Of a stretch of DNA of 64,000 bases, positions 55,601 to 64,000 are shown in pieces (within the stretch, counting starts at the first letter, position 1; every line of letters starts with the position of its first letter). The DNA comes from Favolaschia claudopus (taxonomy: Eukaryota; Basidiomycota; Agaricomycetes; Agaricales; Mycenaceae), in the NCBI GenBank assembly GCA_037176885.1, contig JAWWNJ010000136.1:496001-560000 (forward strand), written 5' to 3'. The notes under the pieces were generated by a model that worked only from the letters and a program-made list of their open reading frames with translations, was not told the DNA's origin and searched no databases. The position numbers were made by a program, and so were the translations under genes.

Positions 55601-56060
55601 CCTGCAGACCGCAAGAAATTGTGGTTCGCTCGCACCGATCCGAATGGAAAATTTCATACTGTGATGACCTCAATGAAGCCTGATTCTCTAGGAAGACGCG
55701 TGCTGCACCCGACGGTAAGAGCGGTTCATAAATAGCAAATGAAGCTAACAGATGGTCAAGCAATCACGACCTTTTACATTGGCCGAAGGTTTAACTTAAA
55801 CGCGCACAAGGCTTCGAGGATGGTTACATACCGAGATACAAACGAAGGGTAAACCGACGATGCTCGGACAAGGGGCAGGTACATCAGGTACCTTCAATTA
55901 TTTTTGGAATCCTAGCTCTCTGCTGAAGTCAGCTAAGCTTTATCGACAAGTAGGGAATGCAGTTCCAGTGCAGCTAGCGGAAGGTGTAGCACAATCCGTT
56001 ATAAGGGCTATGATCGAATCATCGAAGAGGGCTAAAACTCGTCACTTGGGCTACTTATGA
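52662..56060 (+). pseudogene. DNMT1-class DNA (cytosine-5) methyltransferase, multi-exon, probably damaged
   Basis: Start CACCATGCCCTCC with a basic nuclear-type N-terminus. Two BAH-like regions follow: V-S-Y-T..A-G-D-V-V-S-V-A with A-H-V-Q-W-F-E and C-D-E-I-P-V-E-S-I-I-G-K (52950-53400), then F-D-V-P-D..W-D-F-V-Y to V-E-D-V-R-G-L-F-Y-I (53640-53960). Catalytic motifs: I L-D-L-C-C-G plus A-G-G-L-S-Q-G-F across a 51-bp intron (54155-54205), II A-V-D-T-D-E-S-A, IV degenerate G-T-P-C-G-S-F-S at about 54588 (usually P-P-C-Q), VI S-E-N-V, VIII Q-N-R-Y-R-V, then H-Y-T-G, a V-M-T-S-M-K-P block, R-A-Q-G-F-E-D-G-Y and X Q-V-G-N-A-V-P. A frameshift lies near 53275. The catalytic Cys remains, but neighbouring residues differ. 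The enzyme would methylate CpG cytosines in nuclear DNA. No replication-foci domain is seen. Confidence 0.75.
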
Positions 56061-56164
56061 TGGGGAAGCTTGCTTCCTCATTGCTAGCGTGTAGCTTAGC
56101 TATAGTATATATCTACTACAATTGACTCTGGACAAACATCAATCAAGTGGGTTCCAGGAACACC

Positions 56165-56579
56165 GGAATGCTGCGAGCTCGTGCTGAGGGAGGGAGGAAA
56201 ATGGATGATATATTTATGATTGCGGTGAGGGGTGATGGGACCCTCGCAGCGAGTGCTCTCGGGCCGGAACCCAATGTCGGCGCGAAGCTGCACAAAACAG
56301 ACTAAAACTAAATACGATGTACATGCAATGTATATGGGAGGTGGGTGGGAGAACTAAAAACGAGAGCACGGGCGAAGGAACGCGCCCGGTGGTGGTGGCA
56401 GAGGAAAAAGACGCGATGAGTCACAGTGATGACTCCCACGTGCATTCCTCCGAGTGTATACACTCACTAGGAATGCTGCGAGCTCGTGCTGAGGGAGGGA
56501 GGAAAATGGATGATATATTTATGATTGCGGTGAGGGGTGATGTGACCCTCGCAGCGAGCGCTCTCGGGCCGGAACCCAG
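56165..56579. repeat. 110-bp direct repeat (56165-56274 and 56470-56579)
   Basis: The two copies (GGAATGCTGCGAGCTCGTGC...GGGCCGGAACCCA) differ at two or three positions. They are 195 bp apart. They might be LTR fragments or a segmental duplication. Confidence 0.9.
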
Positions 56580-56645
56580 GAAGACAAGGCAGCCCGAGGG
56601 AGGAGGGGTTGCCGGGACAGCAAGAGAGCAAGAAAACGGGTGGGG

Positions 56646-57184
56646 CTAGAGAGCATCGTCGCCGCGCCAAACCAATCCCGGGGCCACAACCATGGAGGTT
56701 GGTTGAATAAGCGGGGGGTCGGAGAGAAGGCGTTTTCTCAACGCCACGATGACATCAGGTGGTGTGTCAATGTAAAGTTTGAAGCGGTCGGAAGTCCAAC
56801 GGCCCAGGCGCTGAATGTCGAGGTCGGAGAGACCAATGAGTCGAGCCCAAGTGGCAGCGCCACGGCGAAAACTATGGCCTGAATATCCCGACGATGAGAT
56901 CCCGACATGAGTGAGAAGGGCCTTCAGACAGTCGATGAAAAGCTTCCGCGAGAAAGCTCCATAGCCTGAATCCACGAAGACCTACAACACACCTGATCCT
57001 CATCGGCGACGGCCCGCACCGCGTCCCCCTCCAAGCGCTCTGTGCCTCGCTCGGCGTGCATGCTATTTTTATGGGCCAGCTGACGGTAGAGAGGTTGGGC
57101 GAGGCGGTGGGGAGTGCGGACGTTTTTTGGTGAGTGCGGCGTTCTTCTCTCTCCTTGGGACGGGGGTTTTTTTTTTTTATTCAT
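56646..57184 (-). pseudogene. Tyrosine recombinase C-terminal fragment (Crypton/YR-type)
   Basis: The minus strand at 56646-56975 encodes G-Y-G-A-F-S-R-K-L-F, then G-H-S-F-R-R-G-A-A-T-W-A, then L-G-R-W-T-S-D-R-F-K-L-Y-I-D. This shows the H-x-x-R, the second W position and the nucleophilic Tyr of tyrosine recombinases as found in Crypton or DIRS-like elements and fungal integrase-like proteins. A stop and likely acceptor (TTGTAG) precede V-F-V-D-S. Upstream to 57184 another frame (A-V-R-A-V-A-D-E-D-Q) probably belongs to the preceding exon. The N-terminal arm-binding region and first catalytic Arg are not seen, so it is a fragment. Confidence 0.65.
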
Positions 57185-57216
57185 TGGCTAATTCTTTCAT
57201 TCCCCTACAGCTCGCC

Positions 57217-57396
57217 CTCTATCACGGAAACTTTCAGCCAGGTGACGCTGCAGGGGATGGCAGCGTAGAGGACACAACAAAGCCGCCGACACACGCGGCC
57301 GGTTTGGGATTGAGTATCCTCGAGATGGAAGGGGTGTACGCTGCGGGCAAGAAGGAAGAAGAAGACTTGGAGTATCGTATGGCGCAGACGCGATGA
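57217..57396 (+). CDS. Possible terminal exon of an unknown plus-strand gene
   Basis: After a good acceptor (TTCCCCTACAG at about 57206-57216) an open frame of 60 residues runs to a stop at 57394 and is acidic and Lys-rich at its end (K-K-E-E-E-D-L-E-Y-R). No upstream exon is identifiable because other elements lie there. Low confidence. Confidence 0.22.
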   Translation, partial: LYHGNFQPGDAAGDGSVEDTTKPPTHAAGLGLSILEMEGVYAAGKKEEEDLEYRMAQTR

Positions 57397-57479
57397 ACGA
57401 CGAACTGCAGCGGAGTCGTCAGCACGAGCCGATAGTGGCGAGGGCGCGACAAAGCTGCAGGCCGGTAAGTACAATGTAT

Positions 57480-57651
57480 GTATAGTAGATATAAAATGTT
57501 ACCTCAGTCGTTGGAGAAAAGACTGAGGAAACGGAAGCGTGACCGAGTGACTATATACTGTGTCCGAACGGAGATAAGTAAACGAGCGTATAAGTAAACT
57601 ACGAGCTGAAACTAAAAGGAATGTAAGTGTGAATTTACAGTATACCGACAC
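57480..57651 (-). repeat. Copia 3' LTR (partial extent)
   Basis: On the minus strand a purine tract CTGAGGGGGAG is followed by TGTCGGTATACTGTAAATTC, the typical polypurine tract/LTR start of copia elements. The far end of the LTR could not be fixed and no matching 5' LTR was found. Confidence 0.6.
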
Positions 57652-57657
57652 TCCCCC

Positions 57658-59998
57658 TCAGCGAGTATTTGCTGGACGAAGGCCGAGACGTGCAGTCGCG
57701 TGGCGGTGAACGTCGCGAGTAAGGCCTTTGGTGAAGATATCAGCGAGATTATCTCGCGATTCGACGCGGACAGGCGCGATGGACTTGGTTTTGACGGCGT
57801 CGCGCAACGAATGGTACTTGATTTTGAAGTACTTGTTGCCTTGTGTCACATTGGAGTTGCTCATGGTGGACAATCCACTGTTTGAGTCGACACGGAAATC
57901 CGTAGGGCGAGTGGGGGCAAAACCAAGTTCACCGAGAAGTTGGCGGAACCAGACGACCTCGTTGGCGCAAGTGTAGGCGGCGAAATATTCAGCGGCACCT
58001 GTAGCGCCTCCAACAGCGGTTTGACGACGCGCCCACCAATGGAAACAGGAGTTCCCGATGAAAAGAGCGCCGCCCGAGACAGAGAAACCGTGTTCTTCGG
58101 GGTTATCGACGAAGTTGGAGTCGGTGTAAGCGTGGAAGAGGTCGGGTGAGAATCCGGACCCGCCCAGGACGAGCTCGTAGTCCGAAGTACCACGGAGGTA
58201 CTTGAAGATGTGCTGGAGGGCAATCCAATGCGGACGGCCGGGGCTCTTCATAAACTGTGAAGTCTGCTGAAGAGCACGAGCGATGTCAGGGCGTGTTTTA
58301 AGGAGATGCATGAGTGAACCGTTCGCTTCCGCATACGGAATATCTGCATGTCGTCCCAATCCGACGAGCCGACTGCGGGGCAATCTTCACGTCGAAGGGG
58401 TTTGGTTTCCATCGGCGTTGCGCGCTTGTTAGCGTGCTCGAAGCGGTAGCGCTTGAGGATGGTGTGGATGTAATCCTGCTGGGAGAACGAAATGGTACGC
58501 AACTTGCGGTCGCGTCTCACTGTCATGCCCAAAAACTCCGAAATCTCCCCCTTGTCAGAGATCTGGAAGTGCTCGGTAAATTCGACCTTGAACGCTGACA
58601 CGGCGGGCTTAGAGTTGCCAAAGAGAGCAAGGTCGTCGACATGGGCAGCCAGGATAACGATTTCGTTCTTCCGGCGGCGAATAAAAACGCATGGGTCACA
58701 TACACAGATGGTGAAGCCGAGAGAGGTGAGAATACGGACCAATGTGTCGTACCACAGTAGTCCGGCTTGGCGTAGACCATAGAGACCCTTGAGGAGTCGC
58801 CAGATCCAACCTTCTTTGCCTGGATAGTTGATACCGGGCGGAGGACGGACGTAGATAAAGTCGTCGTCCTTGACAGGACTGTTTAGGAATGCTGACTTAA
58901 CGTCGATTACGTGGATCTCCCAATCCAGCATCGCCGCAATCGTCGCTATCCCGAGAACAGATTCGATGTGGACGGTAGGGGAGGAAGCATCGATAAAATC
59001 AATGCCGGGGCGTTGATGATTTCCGAGCGCAACAACCCGAGCGCATGTGACCCGAGAGGGGGTCCTTCTTGTGGGCATACACCCATGGCTATTAACTGGT
59101 TATGCTCGTACTCCATTGCCTGTTCCCATTCGTTGACATCTGGTGAGTTGATTGCCTGTTTATAGGTTGTAGGCAAATCACCGGTCTGTAGAATGACCGG
59201 GAATGCCACTTCTTCCGGCTCGGAGTCCTCAGGTAACGGAGTAAGCGGGGAAGGTGGACTTGGAGGAGGTTGCTCAGCTCCAGCGGCGGCTTGAGCGGCG
59301 GCGGCGGCAGGTTGTGCGGCGGCGCGGCAGCAGCGGCGGCAGAGCGAGTGAGGAGAGGAGTAGGAATGGTGGGAGCTCGAGGATTTCGGCGTTTTGGACG
59401 TGCAGGAGGGAGCTCGGGCTCGGGCTGAGCAATGTCGGGGCGAGGAGCAGGACGGTCATCATCGAGGTCAGCGTCGAAAAGAGAAGGGGTAAATGAATCA
59501 TGATCGTACGACTCCCCCTTTGGCGACGTAGACTTGAATAACTTGTCTCCCATTGTCAAGTCGTCAAACTTTACGTGTGGTGAATGTATCACCTTCCTCT
59601 GATGAGGGACGTAGACCTTGTAAGCATTCCGAACCTCGTCAACACCAACATAAATCCCAGGTGGCCCGGTCGCATCTATTTTCGAGTTGGGCGTATGGTC
59701 ATAGACCCATGCCAAGCAACCGAACGGATGGAACTCGCCCCAATTCGACACTGGACCAGGCCAAACATCACACGGAGTAGCATCACCTAGAGGTTTCGTA
59801 GGCAGGCGCCATCGAATCCAGTTTGAATACTGGACGGCTAGACCCCAGAAGGAGAGGGGCAGCCCAGCGTCGATGAGAAAAGTACGAGCGCGGCTAATAA
59901 GAGTATGCCATAGACGCTCGCTTCGCGCATTTTGCTGCGGGGTGTGTGCGGCCGTAAGAGTCCAGAGGATACCGTGCTCCTCCATAAGTCTGGGACAA
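57658..59998 (-). pseudogene. Ty1/copia Pol remnant: integrase (C part), reverse transcriptase, RNase H
   Basis: Minus strand, in order: integrase from T-A-A-H-T-P-Q-Q-N-A-R-S-E-R (59940) through F-G-C-L-A-W-V-Y; a Pro-rich linker; RT with A-M-E-Y-E-H-N-Q-L, D-V-K-S-A-F-L-N-S, W-R-L-L-K-G-L-Y-G-L-R-Q-A and the catalytic H-V-D-D-L-A-L (usually Y-V-D-D); RNase H with H-A-Y-T-D-S-N, Y-F-A-A and the final A-D-I-F-T-K-G-L. Frame changes near 59200, 59080 and 58330 break the polyprotein. The integrase zinc finger and first catalytic Asp are missing because the sequence switches to a gypsy Gag/protease region at about 59998. Confidence 0.87.
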
Positions 59999-61690
59999 AA
60001 ACACCGCCTGGTAGAAGATGAGCCTGAGAGGATGTGGTGTAGGTGGCGGGAAGAGAATCCATCATTGCAGTATAACGAGCATCTTGATGGCGCTGTTCGT
60101 CGAGGGTTTCGTGCGGAAAATCTGTGTCGGCGAAGGGAAGAGTAGAGTCAACCATATTAATGAATGGGTTGACGGAAGCGGAATTCTCGGGCTTGTCTTT
60201 GGCAGGAGCACGGCGGGCCGAGGTCACCTCGCGCATTCGCGAACGAACTTCCGGTGCCAAGGAAAGGAGTTGTCGTTGAGTGAGAGTGATGGGTGCGTTG
60301 AGCGAGGACTGAAATACAGTTGCCGCGTCCTTCTCGTTATAAACTGGCGCGGTGGTACGATAAGCGGGATTGCCAATTTATTTTGCGCGGGAGGTAAACC
60401 AAGGTTTCGATCCGTTGGAGGCGCATAAGCAGCGTCACGAGCGTTGGAAAATGGATGAGGAGGCGAGGCTTCCGCATTCGGAGTGGGCGCCGCAGGAGGA
60501 GTGGTGTTAGAAGCGGTAGTAGGAATGTTGGTTTGGGGTGGGGGAATGGTACGATCAGGAGTTTCGTCAGAACGCTTCTGGGCAAGAGCCTTCTTGGCCT
60601 GCGATCGAGTTAAAAGCGTCTGGTATTCCTTCATCAGTGTCTGCATACGCTCCTCGTCGGAGAGGGTAACGGATAAAGTGGGGGAGGGAGTGGATAAATG
60701 ATCAATTGCAATCTCAACCATGAGCTGGGCGACACCGAGTTTTCCAGGATTCTCGGCGTGCCATTTCTCAATGCGCTCACGAAGGTTCTTCCCGGTGATA
60801 GCGCGGGGAACGAAGGAGCCGTTGGGGAGAACGACGCGATTGTCGGAATTGCGGATACACTTGCCGGATTTAATATCCTCGTCAACGAGTGGGCAGGCAC
60901 CGATGAAATGATCACCACTGCAATAAGTGCAGCCGTCGGGCCGTTTGCGCTGAGTATTGCCACCGGCATTGTCAGGCTTTGCTGCGATGACCTTAATGAG
61001 TTCAGCCATGCTGCTGACTAGAGCTGTGATGCCAGGGTCGGGTTTGATTTCGATTGTGGAGGCGGGAGACAGGGAGGAAGTGGTGGATGAGGGCGCATTG
61101 AAAACAGAAGAGCCGCTCGAGCCGGCGAGAGCGAATTCCGCGGCTTCGTACATATCAGAAAGAGCGTATGGGTCGGCAGGATGAATGTCAGGCTTCTTAA
61201 TTTGCAAGCGCTGACGTATCTCGGAAGCGAAAGAGGCAGGAGACATGGCACGGAGAAAAGCGCGGCTTTGCTCAGCCTCAGAAAGACGTTTCTTCGAAAT
61301 GAGATACGTGGTGATGCGGAGGAATTGGCGATAGAGGTCGTCGAGAGAAAGAATACCGGTGCGAGAATAACGGCCGACGAGGGAGTCAAGATCTCGGACC
61401 TCGAGTCGGCGGTCGTCGTCGTTACCAGCGTAAAGTTTAAGCACCTCGGATTTAAAGTCATCGAAGGACTTAGTAGCGTCATGGAAAGTGGCGAGAGCTT
61501 CCCAAATTTCCTGGTCGAGGACAGACAAGAAGCGCGTAGCGTGCTGCTTCATTTCGTGATCGTCCTTGACCTCGGCGCGGTCAAGAAGAAATTCGAGGTC
61601 GGTAAAATAGCGACGAAGCTCGTGGGGCTTAGAAGCATCGAACTGAGGCGCATTACGGTCGCCACGAGCGGGCATGGGAATGGAAGCCAT
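59998..61690 (-). pseudogene. Ty3/gypsy Gag and linker remnant
   Basis: The true Gag start is probably the internal ATG at 61690 (M-A-S-I-P-M-P-A-R-G-D), since the 114 residues upstream (to 62032) are low-complexity leader translation rich in Ser/His. The capsid (F-D-A-S-K-P-H-E-L-R-R-Y-F, then Y-A-G-N-D-D-D-R-R) is followed by a knuckle C-T-Y-C-S-G-D-H-F-I-G-A-C and V-V-L-P-N-G-S-F-V-P-R, then A-R-D-A-A-Y-A-P-P-T-D-R-N. A frameshift at about 60385 moves to A-Y-R-T-T-A-P-V-Y, then L-A-P-E-V-R-S-R-M-R-E. This order is typical of basidiomycete gypsy Gag-Pol. No gypsy RT or integrase follows. Confidence 0.82.
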
Positions 61691-62019
61691 GATGTCGGAT
61701 GGAGACGGAGAAGAACTAGAGGAGGAGGAGGAGGTGGATGAGAGCAAGAGGTGGTGGTGGTGGGAGAGATGATTAGGAACGACTTGAAAGAAGTCGACGA
61801 ACGGGTCTGAGTCGAGGAGATTGGCGGGGTTCTGTGAGATAGCGAGAAACTCGTCGCGAAGATCGCGAAGGGAGTTACGCCGCAGGTTACGAGAGGAACC
61901 AGAAGCAATTTTGAAACCCTCGCGGTGGGCTTCAAAATGATAGACCTGCGAGGCGTCCGGGCGTAGAAGGCGAGGCAGGGCTGGGTGTGCGAGTGGGCAC
62001 AAAGCTGCTCGTGTGCTGG

Positions 62020-62230
62020 GGCCTGAGTCCACTGCTACGACGGAGGCAGGGAGCGAGAGATAATAGAGGCGGAAGGCAAGAGTGATCTATAGAAACAGAT
62101 ACAAACACAGGTCGTAACTAAGCGTACTACACAGACCTGCTTACCAGACCTACTGCCCCGCTCTCTACCCTCCGAGTCTGTCCTTGAATTCATATTTAAT
62201 AGACAGAGCTCTCGGGATGCCAACCAATTC
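62020..62230 (-). repeat. Probable gypsy 5' LTR end and primer-binding region
   Basis: On the minus strand, upstream of Gag, TCGTAGCAGTGGACTCAGG includes a TGG that could start a primer-binding site right after an LTR ending CA or GCA (about 62037-62041). The other LTR border was not found. Confidence 0.35.
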
Positions 62231-62892
62231 TTTGCTCAAGATCGGTGCTAAGGTTTGTCGACGCCGACGATGTTTCCCGAGGCCCGACGCCAAGAGATCT
62301 CACGCCTTCAGACTGTGTCAGGAAAAAACGGCAAAACTATGTGAAGAGATGTAGCAGATATATCCGCGGTAGCACGGTAGACAAGTCCCCAATTTTATAA
62401 AACAAGAAGAGGCAAGGCGGGTTCGGATGCGGGCCTTGGGTCGGGCAGGCAGATAGGACTGTCAATGATCTAACTGGATTTCGACAGTCGGTGGTCAAAA
62501 TGTGTTTGCGTCATCGGATTCAAGCAAGACGGCGATCAACTGTCAAGTCAAACTCAAACATAGCGATATTCAAAAGCAAGGTTCTACTCTTGCCTACATC
62601 AACTACCAAAGTAATGCTCTGCTCACCTGTCTGGAGTCTACCGAAATATAAGCCAACGCTATATGGTCTACTAGGTGCTACCAGATCTAATCGTGGAGCT
62701 ATCAGTGATATTGATGATATCTACGGATCAAACGTGTTGTCAATGAGGTAAAGTTAAAGAACCCCCTTCCGACGAGTCATGCCTGAGCAGGGTTTTGTAC
62801 TGGGTGCCTGTACTTGTAGGTACGACTCTGTTCAGATAAGATAGGTAGATTAGATAGTATTCACAGTACCTACAATATATGAAGGTAGAAAA
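62231..62892. other. No supported gene
   Basis: An 86-codon plus-strand frame (62491-62751) has no motif. Nothing else is recognised before the minisatellite. Confidence 0.35.
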
Positions 62893-63146
62893 ATAGTTGC
62901 GCAAAAAAGTCGACCTCAAAAAAAGGTGCGCGAAAATTGTCGACACAAAAAAGGTGCGCAACTTTCGAACGTGTAAAAAAAACCAGCGCGAAGTTGGTCG
63001 GCCGAAAAAAACCAGCGCAAAAACGGCCAATTCCGCGCTGGTTTTTCTCCTCGGACTTTCGGCTGGAAAAGGTGCGCGATTCCGACTTTCGAGCAAAAAA
63101 GGTGCGGGAAATCGGATTTTCGGCGAAAAAACCAGCGCGGGATTAA
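62893..63146. repeat. Minisatellite of A6-GGTGCGC / A6-CCAGCGC units
   Basis: About eight units of 24-45 bp each start with 4-8 A residues and then GGTGCGC or CCAGCGC followed by GAA/TTCGG-type spacer. One unit pair forms an inverted CCAGCGC...GCGCTGG hairpin. The array runs straight into the Tnp2 frame at 63147. Confidence 0.75.
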
Positions 63147-64000
63147 ATGTGCATTTGGACCGCCATAGAGAATGGTGGAGTGGTGGAGACTCACGACGAC
63201 TTGTTCTGTGGTCAAGACTACCTCCGTGCCGTTCTCGATGGGACTATTCAGGAAAAAGATATGCTTCTTATTTTCACAGTCGATGGTGCCAAGCTCTACG
63301 CCATGAGGGATTCCGATTGCTGGATTTACCTCTGGATTGTTTGCAACCCCCAGCCCGATCTCCGCTACAAAAAGCGTCCCGGCGGCATCATTCCTGGTCC
63401 AAATAAACCCAAAAACCTCACATCATTCCTTTTCCCCGGTCTTTATCACCTGGCTGCTCTTATGCACGAGGGGCTGCTCATTTGGGACGCTATCGACAAA
63501 GAAGTCTACCGCTCTTTTCCTTTCTCTTTCCTCGAAACTGCTGATGGTCCCGCCATGGCAGAAATAGCCGGCTTGACGGGCCACATGGGAGCCTATGGTT
63601 GTCGGCAGTTTTGCTCCGTCAAAGGACGAAGAAAACCTGGCGGAAATCACTATTATCCCGCTCTTCAAAAACCCTCGGACTATGGTGTTGATGGCTCCAA
63701 TCACGACAACGTCGACGGCAAACATCTTCCCATTGTCGATGTCTCGGAATAATTCCAAATGCCTACATTCACTCCTCTCCTCCAAATCGACCACCGAATA
63801 CCAGAACCAACGTCGTGATACAGGTATTTCGGAGCCTAGTGTGTTTAGCGGACTCCCCTCAAATCGAATTCTTCCGGTCCCGAGATGCTTCGGTTCGGAT
63901 TCAATGCATCTCTATGCACTCAACCTTCCAGATCTCTTCCTTTCCCTCTGGCGGGGTACTATGCAGTGCGATCCGGATGACGATAAGAAAACATGGGACT
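63147..64000 (+). pseudogene. Tnp2 (CACTA/EnSpm) transposase fragment, cut by window end
   Basis: The frame carries D-G-A-K-L-Y, S-D-C-W-I-Y-L-W-I, P-D-L-R-Y-K-K, G-G-I-I-P-G-P-N-K-P-K-N-L, F-L-F-P-G-L-Y-H-L, T-A-D-G-P-A-M-A and R-K-P-G-G-N-H-Y-Y-P-A-L, a block order typical of basidiomycete Tnp2-family transposases. D-G-A may contain a catalytic Asp (inference). At about 63745 a frame change is needed to continue with R-R-D-T-G-I-S-E-P-S and G-S-D-S-M-H-L to the window edge. The N-terminal domain is absent; upstream is minisatellite. The transposase would cut at CACTA termini. Confidence 0.8.

Noticed and set aside
61181..61741. 186-codon plus-strand frame
   Set aside because: It is antisense to the gypsy Gag capsid.
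61691..62032. Use of the upstream ATG at 62032 as the Gag start
   Set aside because: The extra 114 residues are low-complexity leader translation; the ATG at 61690 directly precedes the conserved Gag N-terminus.
62893..63146. CRISPR-like array
   Set aside because: Units are not identical, spacers are not unique and regular, and the genome is fungal. A minisatellite is the better description.

Overview
The window reads as a transposon-rich stretch of a filamentous basidiomycete (probably Agaricomycete) genome. The basis is short GT-AG introns of about 44-90 bp inside every host gene that can be rebuilt, protein families typical of mushroom-forming fungi (Tnp2/CACTA transposase, a family with a Glu-Gly-Gly-Val-His motif, a chromodomain gypsy polyprotein, a DNMT1-class methyltransferase), and dense miniature inverted-repeat elements. 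No bacterial operons, rRNA or convincing tRNA were seen. The species cannot be named from the sequence.

Left part (1-20 kb). A LINE-type RNase H/zinc-finger tail (about 750-1571) is followed by decayed DNA with small TA-flanked MITEs. A basidiomycete-type gene remnant at 5315-12103 is split by a complete 5.94 kb LTR retrotransposon (5802-11743). Its LTRs look identical, it has a 5-bp target duplication, and it shows no gag-pol, so it looks like a recent non-autonomous element. A Gag-like or disordered ORF (13120-13841) and three more MITEs follow.

Middle (20-35 kb). This is the main host-gene island: a two-exon coiled-coil protein of unknown function (minus strand, 20462-21679), a decayed kelch-repeat gene (minus, 22672-about 23580) and a decayed multi-exon MFS transporter (plus, about 24292-26274). 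It is followed by MITEs, a 1.1 kb head-to-head inverted MITE duplication (30374-31502) and a copia Gag remnant (minus, about 32510-33180).

35-42 kb. A full-length chromodomain Ty3/gypsy element (35191-41652, 5-bp duplication AATCG) carries one hAT-like MITE in its 5' LTR and another in its RNase H region, each with an exact 8-bp target duplication. It is further broken by frameshifts and a lost protease.

Right part (42-64 kb). A compact six-exon protein kinase (42243-43381, 272 aa predicted) seems intact and is the best candidate for a working host gene. After more MITEs and low-complexity DNA comes a multi-exon DNMT1-like cytosine methyltransferase (52662-56060) with at least one frameshift and an altered catalytic motif IV. 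Then come a tyrosine-recombinase fragment and a minus-strand composite in which a gypsy Gag (about 60000-61690) is fused directly to a copia integrase-RT-RNase H (57658-59998). The window ends in the start of a Tnp2 (CACTA) transposase preceded by an unusual A6-GGTGCGC/CCAGCGC minisatellite.

Overall the window is a nested archive of mobile elements around a few host genes. Presence of a cytosine methyltransferase homologue beside silenced-looking repeats is suggestive, but any functional link is inference.
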